DNA of 21,201 nucleotides from JACOVP01 sp964390715 (GTDB lineage: Archaea; Nanobdellota; Nanobdellia; SCGC-AAA011-G17; UBA489), in NCBI GenBank assembly GCA_964390715.1, contig CAYMIM010000042.1, positions 1-21,201 of the forward strand, in the 5' to 3' direction. Made by a program: the position numbers and the translations under genes. The notes beneath the pieces are model-generated. The model was not told the origin of the DNA and did not search any database. It saw only the letters and a program-made list of their open reading frames with translations. Shown in pieces: positions 8,701 to 14,569 of this stretch; position 1 is the first letter of the stretch; each line of letters opens with the position of its first letter.

Positions 8701-9765
8701 GTCGTACAGTTCCAGACAGAAATAAAAAATATCGACATGCAAATCTCAGGGATTTACAAGCCAGAAGAAGAAAAAACAGGGAAGATCATCAAGCAGCATG
8801 ATAAGGAGATTCAGGATTTCACCAAAGAAGCAGGTAACTTAGAAACACAATTGAAGCAGCAGCAAAAGCAATTAACAGAGCAGGAAGAAAAAGCGCTGAA
8901 GTTCCAGAAAGAATACAAGAACCTCTTTTTGCGCAGAAACAAGCTCTCAGAAGAGATATCCAAGAGCGAGGCGGATACAACAGTAGAGGATATGAAAATC
9001 AGGGAGATCCAAAATAAAATAAATGATATCAGCATCAACCGCGCGAAAATAGTGGCGGAAAAAGAAGGATTAGAGAAGGAATATGAGGAATTCAAGGGCG
9101 TAGAGCTCCGCCAGCATATCTCTCTGGATAAATTAAAAGACGATATCAATAAATTCGAGAAGCTTATTCAAGACATGGGTAATATCAACTTGCGCGCTTT
9201 AGAAGTCTATGATAATATCTTGAAAGAATACGACGAGCTCCTCAAAAAAATAGACAAGTTAAGGTCAGAAAAAGAAGACGTCTTGCAGATGATGTATGAG
9301 ATTGAAGGCAAGAAGAAAGATCTTTTCTTGGAAACATACAAAGAGCTCTCAAAAAACTTCACGCAAATATTTGCCTCATTGTCAACTAAAGGAGAAGCGT
9401 TGCTCTTTTTGGAAAATGAAGAGGACCCGCTTGCGGCGGGCGTTGAGATTAGAGTTCGTTTGGCGGGCAATAAATTCTTGGACATTAAATCCTTGTCTGG
9501 TGGAGAAAAAACCCTAGCCGCGTTATCATTCATCTTCGCGATCCAAGAATATCATCCAGCGTCTTTCTATCTCATGGATGAGGTGGACGCGGCGTTGGAC
9601 AAGAATAATTCAGAACTCCTGTCAAAGCTCGTGGCAAAATACGCCGCCAAAGCGCAATATATTATTATCTCGCACAATGACGCTATCATCTCAGAAGCAG
9701 AGCAGATCTACGGTGTCTCCATGCAGACCAACGGCATCAGTAAAGTAGTTAGCTTAAAAATTTAG
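5740..9765 (+). CDS. smc: Chromosome segregation ATPase SMC, intein-containing precursor
   Basis: Structural-maintenance-of-chromosomes protein that shapes and segregates chromosomes as an ATP-driven dimer. The precursor has 1341 residues. Removing the 195-residue intein leaves 1146, a normal SMC length. Domains in precursor numbering: N-terminal head with Walker A GPNGSGK (32-38) resuming at S234; Q-loop VLQGD (Q339); coiled coil about 370-700; hinge about 705-845 with VAAGARIRSIVVED and GAMIGGYR; returning coiled coil to about 1215; C-terminal head with signature LSGGEK (1252-1257), Walker B FYLMDE (D1280, E1281) and D-loop AALD. The Gly-rich SMC hinge supports true SMC rather than Rad50. 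No scpA/scpB gene follows, because the next gene is convergent and overlaps its stop codon. The ATPase cannot bind ATP properly until the intein is spliced out, since the P-loop itself is split. Confidence 0.97.
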   Translation: MTIIKKLHFKGFKSFAKPIDLEFGTGFNSVIGPNGSGKCTRGDTLISLADGSFIKIEEIVNKKLKTNKKIKIDDGYIAKGDNTFVFSVDMRTYQITKRPIQAYVKRSAPKYLLEVKTKSGKSIVATEYHPLFIFEENELRAARADELQEGVRIAIQKEKTNDNLSLSKNVLVDNGETNLFIGKNNDMRQIMLSDIIMDEIIFIKKIPTTEKWVYDLCVEEDHNFIANGIVAHNSNIIDGLCFVLGKMSAKGMRVEKSANLIYNGGKKSSAMKEAEVSIVFDNEKKDFPVEVDEVKISRIVRQNGQSIYKINDIVHTRQQVVDMLSIAKIDPDGHNIVLQGDIVHFMEMKTEERRQLIEEISGISVYEDKKQKAINELTKVEEKLNEATIIMTEREANLRELKKDRDQAVKYKDLEKNIKSNKATFIHMHLEEKKKKVEDVEKKIADHQAQQDKYTKKIEELKKAITEKKKELQDIGKDIEQKGEKEAIVVQKEVETIRTNIVKQTERLHSCKNEITKIEERKKQLKNGLEDLKKTITQLEQSRATINKKIEESKSKDSRLQEDIQRFKEKYGVGGTTDGLDPIEEKIKKLEDKIQSQTEERQDALRKKFQLEAEIQQLDEHIGKLTKLGKGMDIGKHKKELEKISAELQKALQEDSVLATQLRDVKEKLQRSQEQMFAMQARESGMRSAALDDSAIKKILALNNPKIYGLVSQLGKVSEKHTKALEVAAGARIRSIVVEDDRIAAECISMLKESRAGIATFLPLNKVRGRAEGTPLTGKGVQGSALDLVTYDKRFKDVFSFVFGSTYVVDDVETARRIGIGKARMVTLEGDLMEVSGAMIGGYRAKTQGLGFQQKEVSENLGKSQKEMEHQEKLKTTLEERRSELEQRIERLRKVKSEMEGEVIKVEASVGSLDVEKLYEAREKAAKDKAFSIVETVTKEIGNMQKELEILKKERERFMEGMKGLSNPQLASSLANMEERRQKAREEVVQFQTEIKNIDMQISGIYKPEEEKTGKIIKQHDKEIQDFTKEAGNLETQLKQQQKQLTEQEEKALKFQKEYKNLFLRRNKLSEEISKSEADTTVEDMKIREIQNKINDISINRAKIVAEKEGLEKEYEEFKGVELRQHISLDKLKDDINKFEKLIQDMGNINLRALEVYDNILKEYDELLKKIDKLRSEKEDVLQMMYEIEGKKKDLFLETYKELSKNFTQIFASLSTKGEALLFLENEEDPLAAGVEIRVRLAGNKFLDIKSLSGGEKTLAALSFIFAIQEYHPASFYLMDEVDAALDKNNSELLSKLVAKYAAKAQYIIISHNDAIISEAEQIYGVSMQTNGISKVVSLKI
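5854..6438 (+). other. Mini-intein inserted in the SMC Walker A motif
   Basis: In-frame 195-residue insertion (precursor residues 39-233) between Lys38 and Ser234 of the P-loop. Block A starts with the nucleophile Cys39 (CTRGDTLISLADG). Block B is GKSIVATEYHPLF, with the TxxH pair T126/H129. Block F is WVYDLCVEEDHNFIANG, with H222. Block G ends GIVAHN, with penultimate His232 and terminal Asn233, followed by the +1 nucleophile Ser234 of the host. All class 1 splicing residues are therefore present. No LAGLIDADG or HNH endonuclease motif is seen. Only about 45 residues (about 160-205) link the two splicing halves. By hand count the DNA at 5881-6420 is about 28% G+C, clearly below flanking smc. 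The element should splice but not home by itself. Confidence 0.95.
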
Positions 9766-10742
9766 TCATACTTGTTCTTGTGATGGGTCATGAAGAGATG
9801 TAAGAAAAGGATAGCTAGCACAATTAAAAAGAAGATCATCGGACTCTGTTTATACAGCTGTACAGGATATTCCTCTTGTTTTCCAATGGTTTCAACGACG
9901 TCAAAAGCGGCGGCGTCTTCTGTTTTCTCTCCACGATAATCACTTTGTACAAGCAGATAGTAGCGTCCAAAAGGCAATTGATCTGGCAAGTCAAAAGTCT
10001 TCTGGAACGCGAGGCGTTGTTGCGTGACATTCGCTTCTTCTGATTCTTGTAAAAGTATTTGATTGTTGCTGTCTTTGACCAGGTAAGTAAGCGCTATAGT
10101 CCCGTTTTCCAGAGGGGCGATAACAACATCAGCGAAGATATCTTGCCCAGGTAAGATCATCTGCGCGGAAGGAGGTATGGTAACCTCAAGATGGTAGGAT
10201 GCTGGAATGCCAACTTTAATAAGCACAGGCAGCTGCTTGAAAGCGAATAATCCTTCAATGGTCAGGTAGCCAACAAAAATGCCTTGTTGTGAAGTATCTA
10301 TAATGACTGTTACCTTTTGTTCTCCTCCTGGAGGAAGGATAACGCGTTGCTCGCCAATTTTCAAAATATTAACATTCGTAAATAAAGTCAAGTCAAAAGT
10401 TTTGTCGCCGCGGTTGCGCAAAAGAAGAGTGACTAGTTTTCCCTCAAATCTATTAAGATTCTCTTTGATCTCTTTGGGAATAACCTCAAGTTGCCAAGAA
10501 AGTATAGATCCTCCATTGCGGAGACGACGAGCGATTTCTTCTTCCTCACCGCCTCCCCCTCCTCCACCGGCGCTAGCGAGAATCGTAAAATTAACAGTGC
10601 CTGAAGTTCCAGCGCCGCTGATAATATTAGTATATTTGAGTAAGAAAAATCCAAAGTAGGAAAAACAAACAAAAAGAATTAAAAAAAAGAGTAGCTGCTG
10701 ACGTTTTCGTTTCTCTTGGTGACTGCTATGTCGTTTCTTCAT
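9762..10742 (-). CDS. Membrane-anchored Ig-like surface protein (326 aa)
   Basis: Not assigned to a named family. The N-terminus is strongly basic (KKRHSSHQEKRKRQQ), followed by a membrane segment (about 17-36). Then comes SGTVNFTI, a Gly7-Glu4 tract (residues 59-69) acting as a flexible linker, and extracytoplasmic beta-rich domains (about 80-290). Beta-sandwich signatures include KLVTLLLRNRGDKTFDLTLF and VTIPPSAQMILPGQD. A second membrane segment near the C-terminus (about 302-318) is followed by a short basic tail. The protein thus spans the membrane at both ends, with the Ig-like part outside. Its ATG overlaps the stop of the upstream 136-aa gene (ATGA), so translation is probably coupled. 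It is the last gene of the surface operon, and its stop codon interlocks with that of smc. Confidence 0.85.
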   Translation of the reverse strand: MKKRHSSHQEKRKRQQLLFFLILFVCFSYFGFFLLKYTNIISGAGTSGTVNFTILASAGGGGGGGEEEEIARRLRNGGSILSWQLEVIPKEIKENLNRFEGKLVTLLLRNRGDKTFDLTLFTNVNILKIGEQRVILPPGGEQKVTVIIDTSQQGIFVGYLTIEGLFAFKQLPVLIKVGIPASYHLEVTIPPSAQMILPGQDIFADVVIAPLENGTIALTYLVKDSNNQILLQESEEANVTQQRLAFQKTFDLPDQLPFGRYYLLVQSDYRGEKTEDAAAFDVVETIGKQEEYPVQLYKQSPMIFFLIVLAILFLHLFMTHHKNKYD

Positions 10743-11149
10743 AAGCGTTTCGTCAAAATGATGAGTTTTCCTATATAAGTTCTTTTCTCTAGTTCTTTAG
10801 GAGGTGCAGCAGTAAAAGTGACTGATCTATTTTCGCCCTTATGAAGGATAAAAGAAGTTGCTTCAGGAATCACAAAGGGAATATCTGCAACAATAAGACT
10901 GATCGCGATATCCTCTTGGTCTGCTCGTAGGACAAAATAACGGCGAGCTGATGTTCCAGGCAGCAGAGTGCCAAAATGAAGAGAACCCGGGTCTAAGTTG
11001 ATGCCCACATAATCCCCAATAGTGACATCAATAGGAATTTCCTGGCGAGTCAGAGGATGGAAAAAATAATAGCCTAAGATTGTAAAGAGTAGAACAACAA
11101 AAAGTGCTAGCCCACCATACCAAAGATAAAACTTAGTCGTCTTTTTCAT
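10739..11149 (-). CDS. Small membrane-anchored single Ig-like domain protein (136 aa)
   Basis: Short basic N-terminus (MKKTTK), one membrane segment (about 8-30), then one beta-sandwich-like domain of about 95 residues outside the membrane. The core reads LHFGTLLPGTSARRYFVLRAD (residues 57-77, split here by eye into FGTLLPGTS and YFVLRAD). This resembles the FG-T-x-L-x-PG turn plus F-x-L-R strand of camelysin/TasA-like and related Ig-like folds, and also the shared module of the 215-aa and giant proteins. The ATG at 11149 is preferred: it overlaps the upstream gene by 17 nt and begins with a typical Lys-rich membrane start. A TTG at 11179 would add ten unlikely residues. Function unknown; a structural surface subunit is an inference. 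Confidence 0.8.
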   Translation of the reverse strand: MKKTTKFYLWYGGLALFVVLLFTILGYYFFHPLTRQEIPIDVTIGDYVGINLDPGSLHFGTLLPGTSARRYFVLRADQEDIAISLIVADIPFVIPEATSFILHKGENRSVTFTAAPPKELEKRTYIGKLIILTKRL

Positions 11150-12299
11150 GGTTGCGGAAGCGATGGATAATCCAGACAATAAGATCTATCAGAAGCATCA
11201 AGATAATAACACTGGATAAGAGAAGAGTCATGTTGAGCTCAAACTTTTTTTGTACAGTGACAGGAACTACAATTACAGTAGTCTTTCCATGATAATAGAG
11301 AGTGATCTCAGCGTCATAAATACCTGGCGCAACAGAGGTAGTATCCCAGACAGCGGATAAAGGTAATTGTTCCCACGGAGGCAAAGTAATAGAGTGTGTT
11401 TTCAGAGTATCACCAATCTGGACGCCTTGTTTGAGAAAACGGATATCAGCGAAAAGATGTTCTACAGGATTATTCCAGCGGTTATGCGCGGTGATTTGAA
11501 AAGGAGCTAAAGATTTTGTGTAGACTTCTTTCGTGTAGTCAGTCACATTCACGAACAACGTTCCAATGCGAAGCTGTTGCTCAATCTCATTTGTTTTGTC
11601 ACCATCATACATAACATAAGCAGTCACAGGGAAAATGCCTGCGCCATAGTTTTTAGAATCAAGGACGAGAAGCGTCTCTTCTGTTTTCTGAGCGGGGATG
11701 TAAACGCTTGGCGTCGTTAACGTGTCTAGAAGAGTACCAGCAAGATCATAGATTTCCAAAGTGCCGTAAGCGTTTTTAATTTCATCCATACCATAATTAA
11801 TTACCATAAAGGTTGCTTTGCTTTGCTCTCCTTCATTAATAGCTTCTAAGTGTAATGTTGCTTCAGCGTATTTTCCTGTATAGGGAACTCGAACAACGAT
11901 GCTGCCTTCAACAGAAAGAGTAGCGCTAATGCCTTTGATACCTTCTGGTGTAGCCATAGGAGCTTGCACAGCGTTGACAGTAACAATATTTTCCCCGGGT
12001 CGTCGAATAACTGCTGGAAAGTCAATAAGAATAGTGTAAGCTTTTGATTGTTGTGGAGGTATGACAAAATAACCTTCTTCAGTCTTCATATATTGCGCGA
12101 GATCGCCTCCTAGATTCAACGTCGCGTTAAGAGGTCTCGGCGCGGAATTAATGAGGGTAATTATATATTCTTTATGCGCGTTAGGTTCAAAAGCGATATC
12201 GATGCGGGGCGGTGAAATACCTATGGCTTCTGTAAGTGGTAGGGAAGAAAAGAAAGAGAGAAAAAAAAAGAATAGGAAAAAGGTTTTAGGGGTGATCAT
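11133..12299 (-). CDS. Secreted Ig-like, C-terminally anchored protein, paralogue of the 418-aa protein
   Basis: Signal peptide at residues 1-25 (Phe-rich core, cleavage predicted after LTEA), a beta-rich extracellular part, and a C-terminal membrane segment (about 357-378) followed by a charged cytoplasmic tail. The mature N-terminus IGISPPRIDIAFEP, followed by YIITLINSAPRPLNATL, resembles the first Ig-like domain of DUF916/WxL-interacting proteins and related archaeal membrane proteins (pattern recognition, not a search). VRVPYTGK occurs at 136-143, at almost the same place as VRVPYSGK in the 418-aa protein, with further matches at LAQYM/LAPYI and at FPAVIRRPG/FPETFDRAG. It has no convincing promoter of its own at the right distance and sits 52 nt after the 215-aa gene, so it is probably in that operon. 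A 17-nt overlap links it to the next gene. Confidence 0.85.
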   Translation of the reverse strand: MITPKTFFLFFFFLSFFSSLPLTEAIGISPPRIDIAFEPNAHKEYIITLINSAPRPLNATLNLGGDLAQYMKTEEGYFVIPPQQSKAYTILIDFPAVIRRPGENIVTVNAVQAPMATPEGIKGISATLSVEGSIVVRVPYTGKYAEATLHLEAINEGEQSKATFMVINYGMDEIKNAYGTLEIYDLAGTLLDTLTTPSVYIPAQKTEETLLVLDSKNYGAGIFPVTAYVMYDGDKTNEIEQQLRIGTLFVNVTDYTKEVYTKSLAPFQITAHNRWNNPVEHLFADIRFLKQGVQIGDTLKTHSITLPPWEQLPLSAVWDTTSVAPGIYDAEITLYYHGKTTVIVVPVTVQKKFELNMTLLLSSVIILMLLIDLIVWIIHRFRNHEKDD

Positions 12300-12351
12300 T
12301 GCTGGATTTTTATACTAACTCCTCTAATTTTCTGGAGAGGCATACTTAAGA

Positions 12352-12999
12352 TTATGAGAGCGTGACAGCATGTATCTCAAAGCCGCTATCAGTTTTTAAT
12401 CCTGTGGAAGTATCTGAAGGAATATCAATAAAGATGCTGATATTAATTTGATCGCCGCCAGTATCAGAGAAAGTTAGATTTTCACAGATTTGTTGGGCGG
12501 TCGTGCTAAAGGAATAGATAGATCCATTATATGCGCTGATATTATTTGCGCTTGGACCACCACAGCCATCTCGTGTGCCTACAGGCGATGGCGTAAAGTA
12601 ATAACCTGGTTGTGTTCCACCAATAAAGGTATCTGCAGTATTGCTGCTGTTGACGGAAATATTAAGCTCAGTGTTGCCATCATTGCGCAAAGTAAAGGGC
12701 CCTGGTGCGGCAAAAGTGCCGGGATTGGTGCCTCCATATGCAGGATCAGAAGTATTAATGGAAGTATTCCCAGTGCCAGCTAATAAAGTGCTAGATCCAA
12801 AATCAACATTCGCGGGTTCTTGAAGATTAATATCTGTCGTCGCTGAGATAGTGACGTTCACAACACCAGTGTCAAAAGTAACAAATCCAGCCAGAAGAGT
12901 TGGAGCTCCTAGTTTTCCTAAAATAAGGATAAGACTGCTGATAATGCTTAAGAGCGCGAGGATCAGAAGAAAAGCAAGAAGTTTATTGGAGACTTTCAA
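12352..12999 (-). CDS. Secreted 215-aa beta-rich protein sharing a module with the giant surface protein
   Basis: N-terminal membrane segment or uncleaved signal (about 7-29), then LLAGFVTFDTGVVNVTIS and a beta-rich, Asn/Thr/Ser-rich domain with many N-x-S/T sequons. It has two cysteines (146 and 172) and no tryptophan. Residues about 47-213 align by eye with the last ~150 residues of the giant protein. The marks are VDFG versus IEFG; FTLRNDGNTELNISVN versus FFLRNDGNVELEINLS; YYF versus YYLF; and INISIFIDIPSDTSTG versus VAINLTVPPDEPSG. There is no C-terminal anchor. The start codon overlaps the stop of the 72-aa gene (ATGA). It is probably a repeated structural subunit of the cell surface, but this is inferred from architecture and context. 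Confidence 0.85.
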   Translation of the reverse strand: MKVSNKLLAFLLILALLSIISSLILILGKLGAPTLLAGFVTFDTGVVNVTISATTDINLQEPANVDFGSSTLLAGTGNTSINTSDPAYGGTNPGTFAAPGPFTLRNDGNTELNISVNSSNTADTFIGGTQPGYYFTPSPVGTRDGCGGPSANNISAYNGSIYSFSTTAQQICENLTFSDTGGDQINISIFIDIPSDTSTGLKTDSGFEIHAVTLS

Positions 13000-13214
13000 G
13001 AGCTACCACCTTGCTGTTTTGGTTGTTGCTGTTGATTGGGAGAAGGAAGAATAACTAAAGAAACGTAAGTGCCTTGGTCATTAAAATGATCAACAGTTTT
13101 GACTTGTCGTTCATCTATAACGCGAATAATAGCCCAAGTCCCTAAGAGAGAAACAATAATAATAGTTATCAAAACCAGGGCAAAAATCTCCCGTTCCACC
13201 TCGCTTTTCACCAT
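12996..13214 (-). CDS. Small single-pass membrane protein (72 aa)
   Basis: Charged N-terminus (MVKSEVERE), one membrane helix (about 10-32), a short extracellular beta-like stretch (TYVSLVILPSP) and a Gln-rich, Pro/Gly-containing tail (NQQQQPKQQGGSS). It is the first gene of the surface operon, 26 nt downstream of a good TATA box. Its stop overlaps the start of the 215-aa gene by 4 nt, arguing for coupled translation and a joint role. No family is recognised. It might assist or anchor the 215-aa protein, but this is inference from context only. Confidence 0.7.
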   Translation of the reverse strand: MVKSEVEREIFALVLITIIIVSLLGTWAIIRVIDERQVKTVDHFNDQGTYVSLVILPSPNQQQQPKQQGGSS

Positions 13215-13233
13215 AAGACATACCTCTTTTTAA

Positions 13234-13245
13234 GATATATAAATC
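13234..13245 (-). promoter_or_regulatory. TATA box of the five-gene surface operon
   Basis: On the - strand GATTTATATATC is centred about 26 nt before the ATG at 13214. It would start a leaderless transcript running through the 72-, 215-, 388-, 136- and 326-aa genes. A purine-rich AAAGAGGT between the box and the ATG could be an alternative ribosome-binding site. Confidence 0.55.
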
Positions 13246-13248
13246 TTG

Positions 13249-14505
13249 CTATAAAAAGCTTTCCGAAGGGGAAGTTTGTGGCTTTTGCCTACGTCTGCGG
13301 CGGTAAAAGAAAAAAACAAAAAGATTAACAGCTATAATAAGAAGTATAATTAGGAGTGTCGCTCTAGTAAAGGATGAAGTGCTGCTGCCTTGGTGTGGTT
13401 CTAAAGAAATAGTCTTGCCTGTTAAGCTGTTCAAGGGTGTAAAAGAAGCGGAGATGCCATCTTCAGTCAGCAAAATATGGAAAGTGCGGTGAAGTGTAAA
13501 CTCTTGAGCCTGAAGAGTTACTGTGCCAGTATAACGACCTATGGGAATCTCATTTAGAGACCAAACATAACGTAGTTCACCAGGAGTATTAGAATCCAAA
13601 AGTAAGGATTGTTCATCAAAACTGGCGATAGATTTCTCTTGCTCATCAGTAAGCTGCAAAGATCCTGTCGCGGTAAGAGGTTTTTCTCCTGTTTGCTGAA
13701 GGGTAAGAACAATCGTAGCTTCTGAGCCAAAAACAAAATGATCAATAGAGACATCAGTCATCTCAAGAAGAGGCTTGCCAACTATGAAATCTGTAGTTAA
13801 TTCCTGTTCTCGTCCGTCATAGGTCAGCGTGATGACTGCGTGATATTCACCATAAGCTACATGGGGATCCCACGTCGCGACAAACGTTCCTCGCGCGTTG
13901 GTCTTCAAAGGTTGTTGCTCGCTGGAGACAGTTGTAAGAAATTGTCCTTCAGTGTCATACAAAGCGACGCGCATGTTAACAGATCTGATGTTGTTATCGC
14001 CAACGTTTTGGATATGAGCGATAAACGAGACTGGAGCAAACGACTCTGTCGGTGGAATAATAATCGAAGCTTCCAATGTTTTTCCAGAGTAAGGGACTCG
14101 TACTTCAACACCGGAAGCGACACCATTAAGAGCGTGAAGTTGTACATCTCCAGGTTTACCGTCTTTTTTTGAGGATAAGTGTGGTTTTATAATAATAGGA
14201 GTAGTAAAAACTCCAGCGCGATCAAAAGTTTCAGGGAAATGAAGAGTATAAGTAATTGTTTTGCTCTCTCCTTTGGCGATGGAAATTTGTTGTTCTGATA
14301 AACTAATATATGGTGCTAATTCTCCTTCTGGATATATATCAAGCAAAAGATCAGTATTATCAGTATTAAAAAGAGTAATAGTTCCTTCGGCAATGCTATT
14401 GGCTTTGAAGTCAAAAACAGTCTTTCCAGGTGTTAAACCTAATGCATCTACAGATACCTGAAAAAAACAAAGAAAAAAAATGAGGAATAAAAAGTGACGC
14501 AGCAT
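13249..14505 (-). CDS. Secreted Ig-like, C-terminally anchored protein (418 aa), paralogue of the 388-aa protein
   Basis: Signal peptide of about 22 residues (MLRHFLFLIFFLCFF core, cleavage after VDA), extracellular beta-rich domains, then a C-terminal membrane segment (about 381-399) and a stop-transfer run RRRRRQK. The mature start LGLTPGKTVFDF followed by GTITLFNTDN matches the first Ig-like domain of the 388-aa protein. VRVPYSGK is at residues 135-142, against 136-143 in the paralogue. Later parts (WDPHVAYGEYHAVITLTYDG, WSLNEIPIGRYTGTVTL) look like further Ig-like repeats. The ATG at 14505 is chosen over an in-frame TTG at 14514 because a TATA box lies 26 nt upstream of the ATG. Function unknown; an externally exposed, membrane-anchored adaptor is inferred. 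Confidence 0.87.
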   Translation of the reverse strand: MLRHFLFLIFFLCFFQVSVDALGLTPGKTVFDFKANSIAEGTITLFNTDNTDLLLDIYPEGELAPYISLSEQQISIAKGESKTITYTLHFPETFDRAGVFTTPIIIKPHLSSKKDGKPGDVQLHALNGVASGVEVRVPYSGKTLEASIIIPPTESFAPVSFIAHIQNVGDNNIRSVNMRVALYDTEGQFLTTVSSEQQPLKTNARGTFVATWDPHVAYGEYHAVITLTYDGREQELTTDFIVGKPLLEMTDVSIDHFVFGSEATIVLTLQQTGEKPLTATGSLQLTDEQEKSIASFDEQSLLLDSNTPGELRYVWSLNEIPIGRYTGTVTLQAQEFTLHRTFHILLTEDGISASFTPLNSLTGKTISLEPHQGSSTSSFTRATLLIILLIIAVNLFVFFFYRRRRRQKPQTSPSESFL

Positions 14506-14525
14506 AACAATCAAAGAAATAAAGA

Positions 14526-14535
14526 GCTTATATAC
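14526..14535 (-). promoter_or_regulatory. TATA box for the 418-aa surface protein gene
   Basis: On the - strand GTATATAAGC is centred about 26 nt before the ATG at 14505. This predicts a leaderless transcript and decides the start codon in favour of 14505. Confidence 0.55.
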
Positions 14536-14569
14536 ATTTCGGGAGAAGTGCTTCCTTTAATATTTAACG

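Noticed and set aside
6940..9533. Several - strand open frames inside smc
   Set aside because: They are antisense shadows of Lys/Glu-rich coiled-coil codons. Their Phe/Ser/Leu-rich translations resemble no protein, and smc is certain.
11150..11179. TTG start at 11179 for the 136-aa protein
   Set aside because: It adds ten residues before a Lys-rich membrane start and lengthens the overlap with the upstream gene. ATG at 11149 is the ordinary choice.
12309..12318. TATA-like AGTATAAAAA (minus strand) as promoter of the 388-aa gene
   Set aside because: It is centred only about 14 nt from the ATG, so transcripts would start inside the signal-peptide codons, and no suitable downstream start exists.
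12321..12340. Hairpin CCTCT...AGAGG between the 215-aa and 388-aa genes as a terminator
   Set aside because: Only five base pairs with a ten-base loop and no following T-run on the coding strand; too weak to call.
12352..12999. A canonical WxL domain in the 215-aa protein
   Set aside because: The protein contains no tryptophan at all, and the giant protein's C-terminal module has no WxL pair either. Any link to WxL systems can only be by fold and gene layout.
14506..14514. TTG start at 14514 for the 418-aa protein
   Set aside because: The ATG three codons later gives a normal signal peptide and sits 26 nt from a TATA box; the TTG would fall upstream of the likely transcript start.
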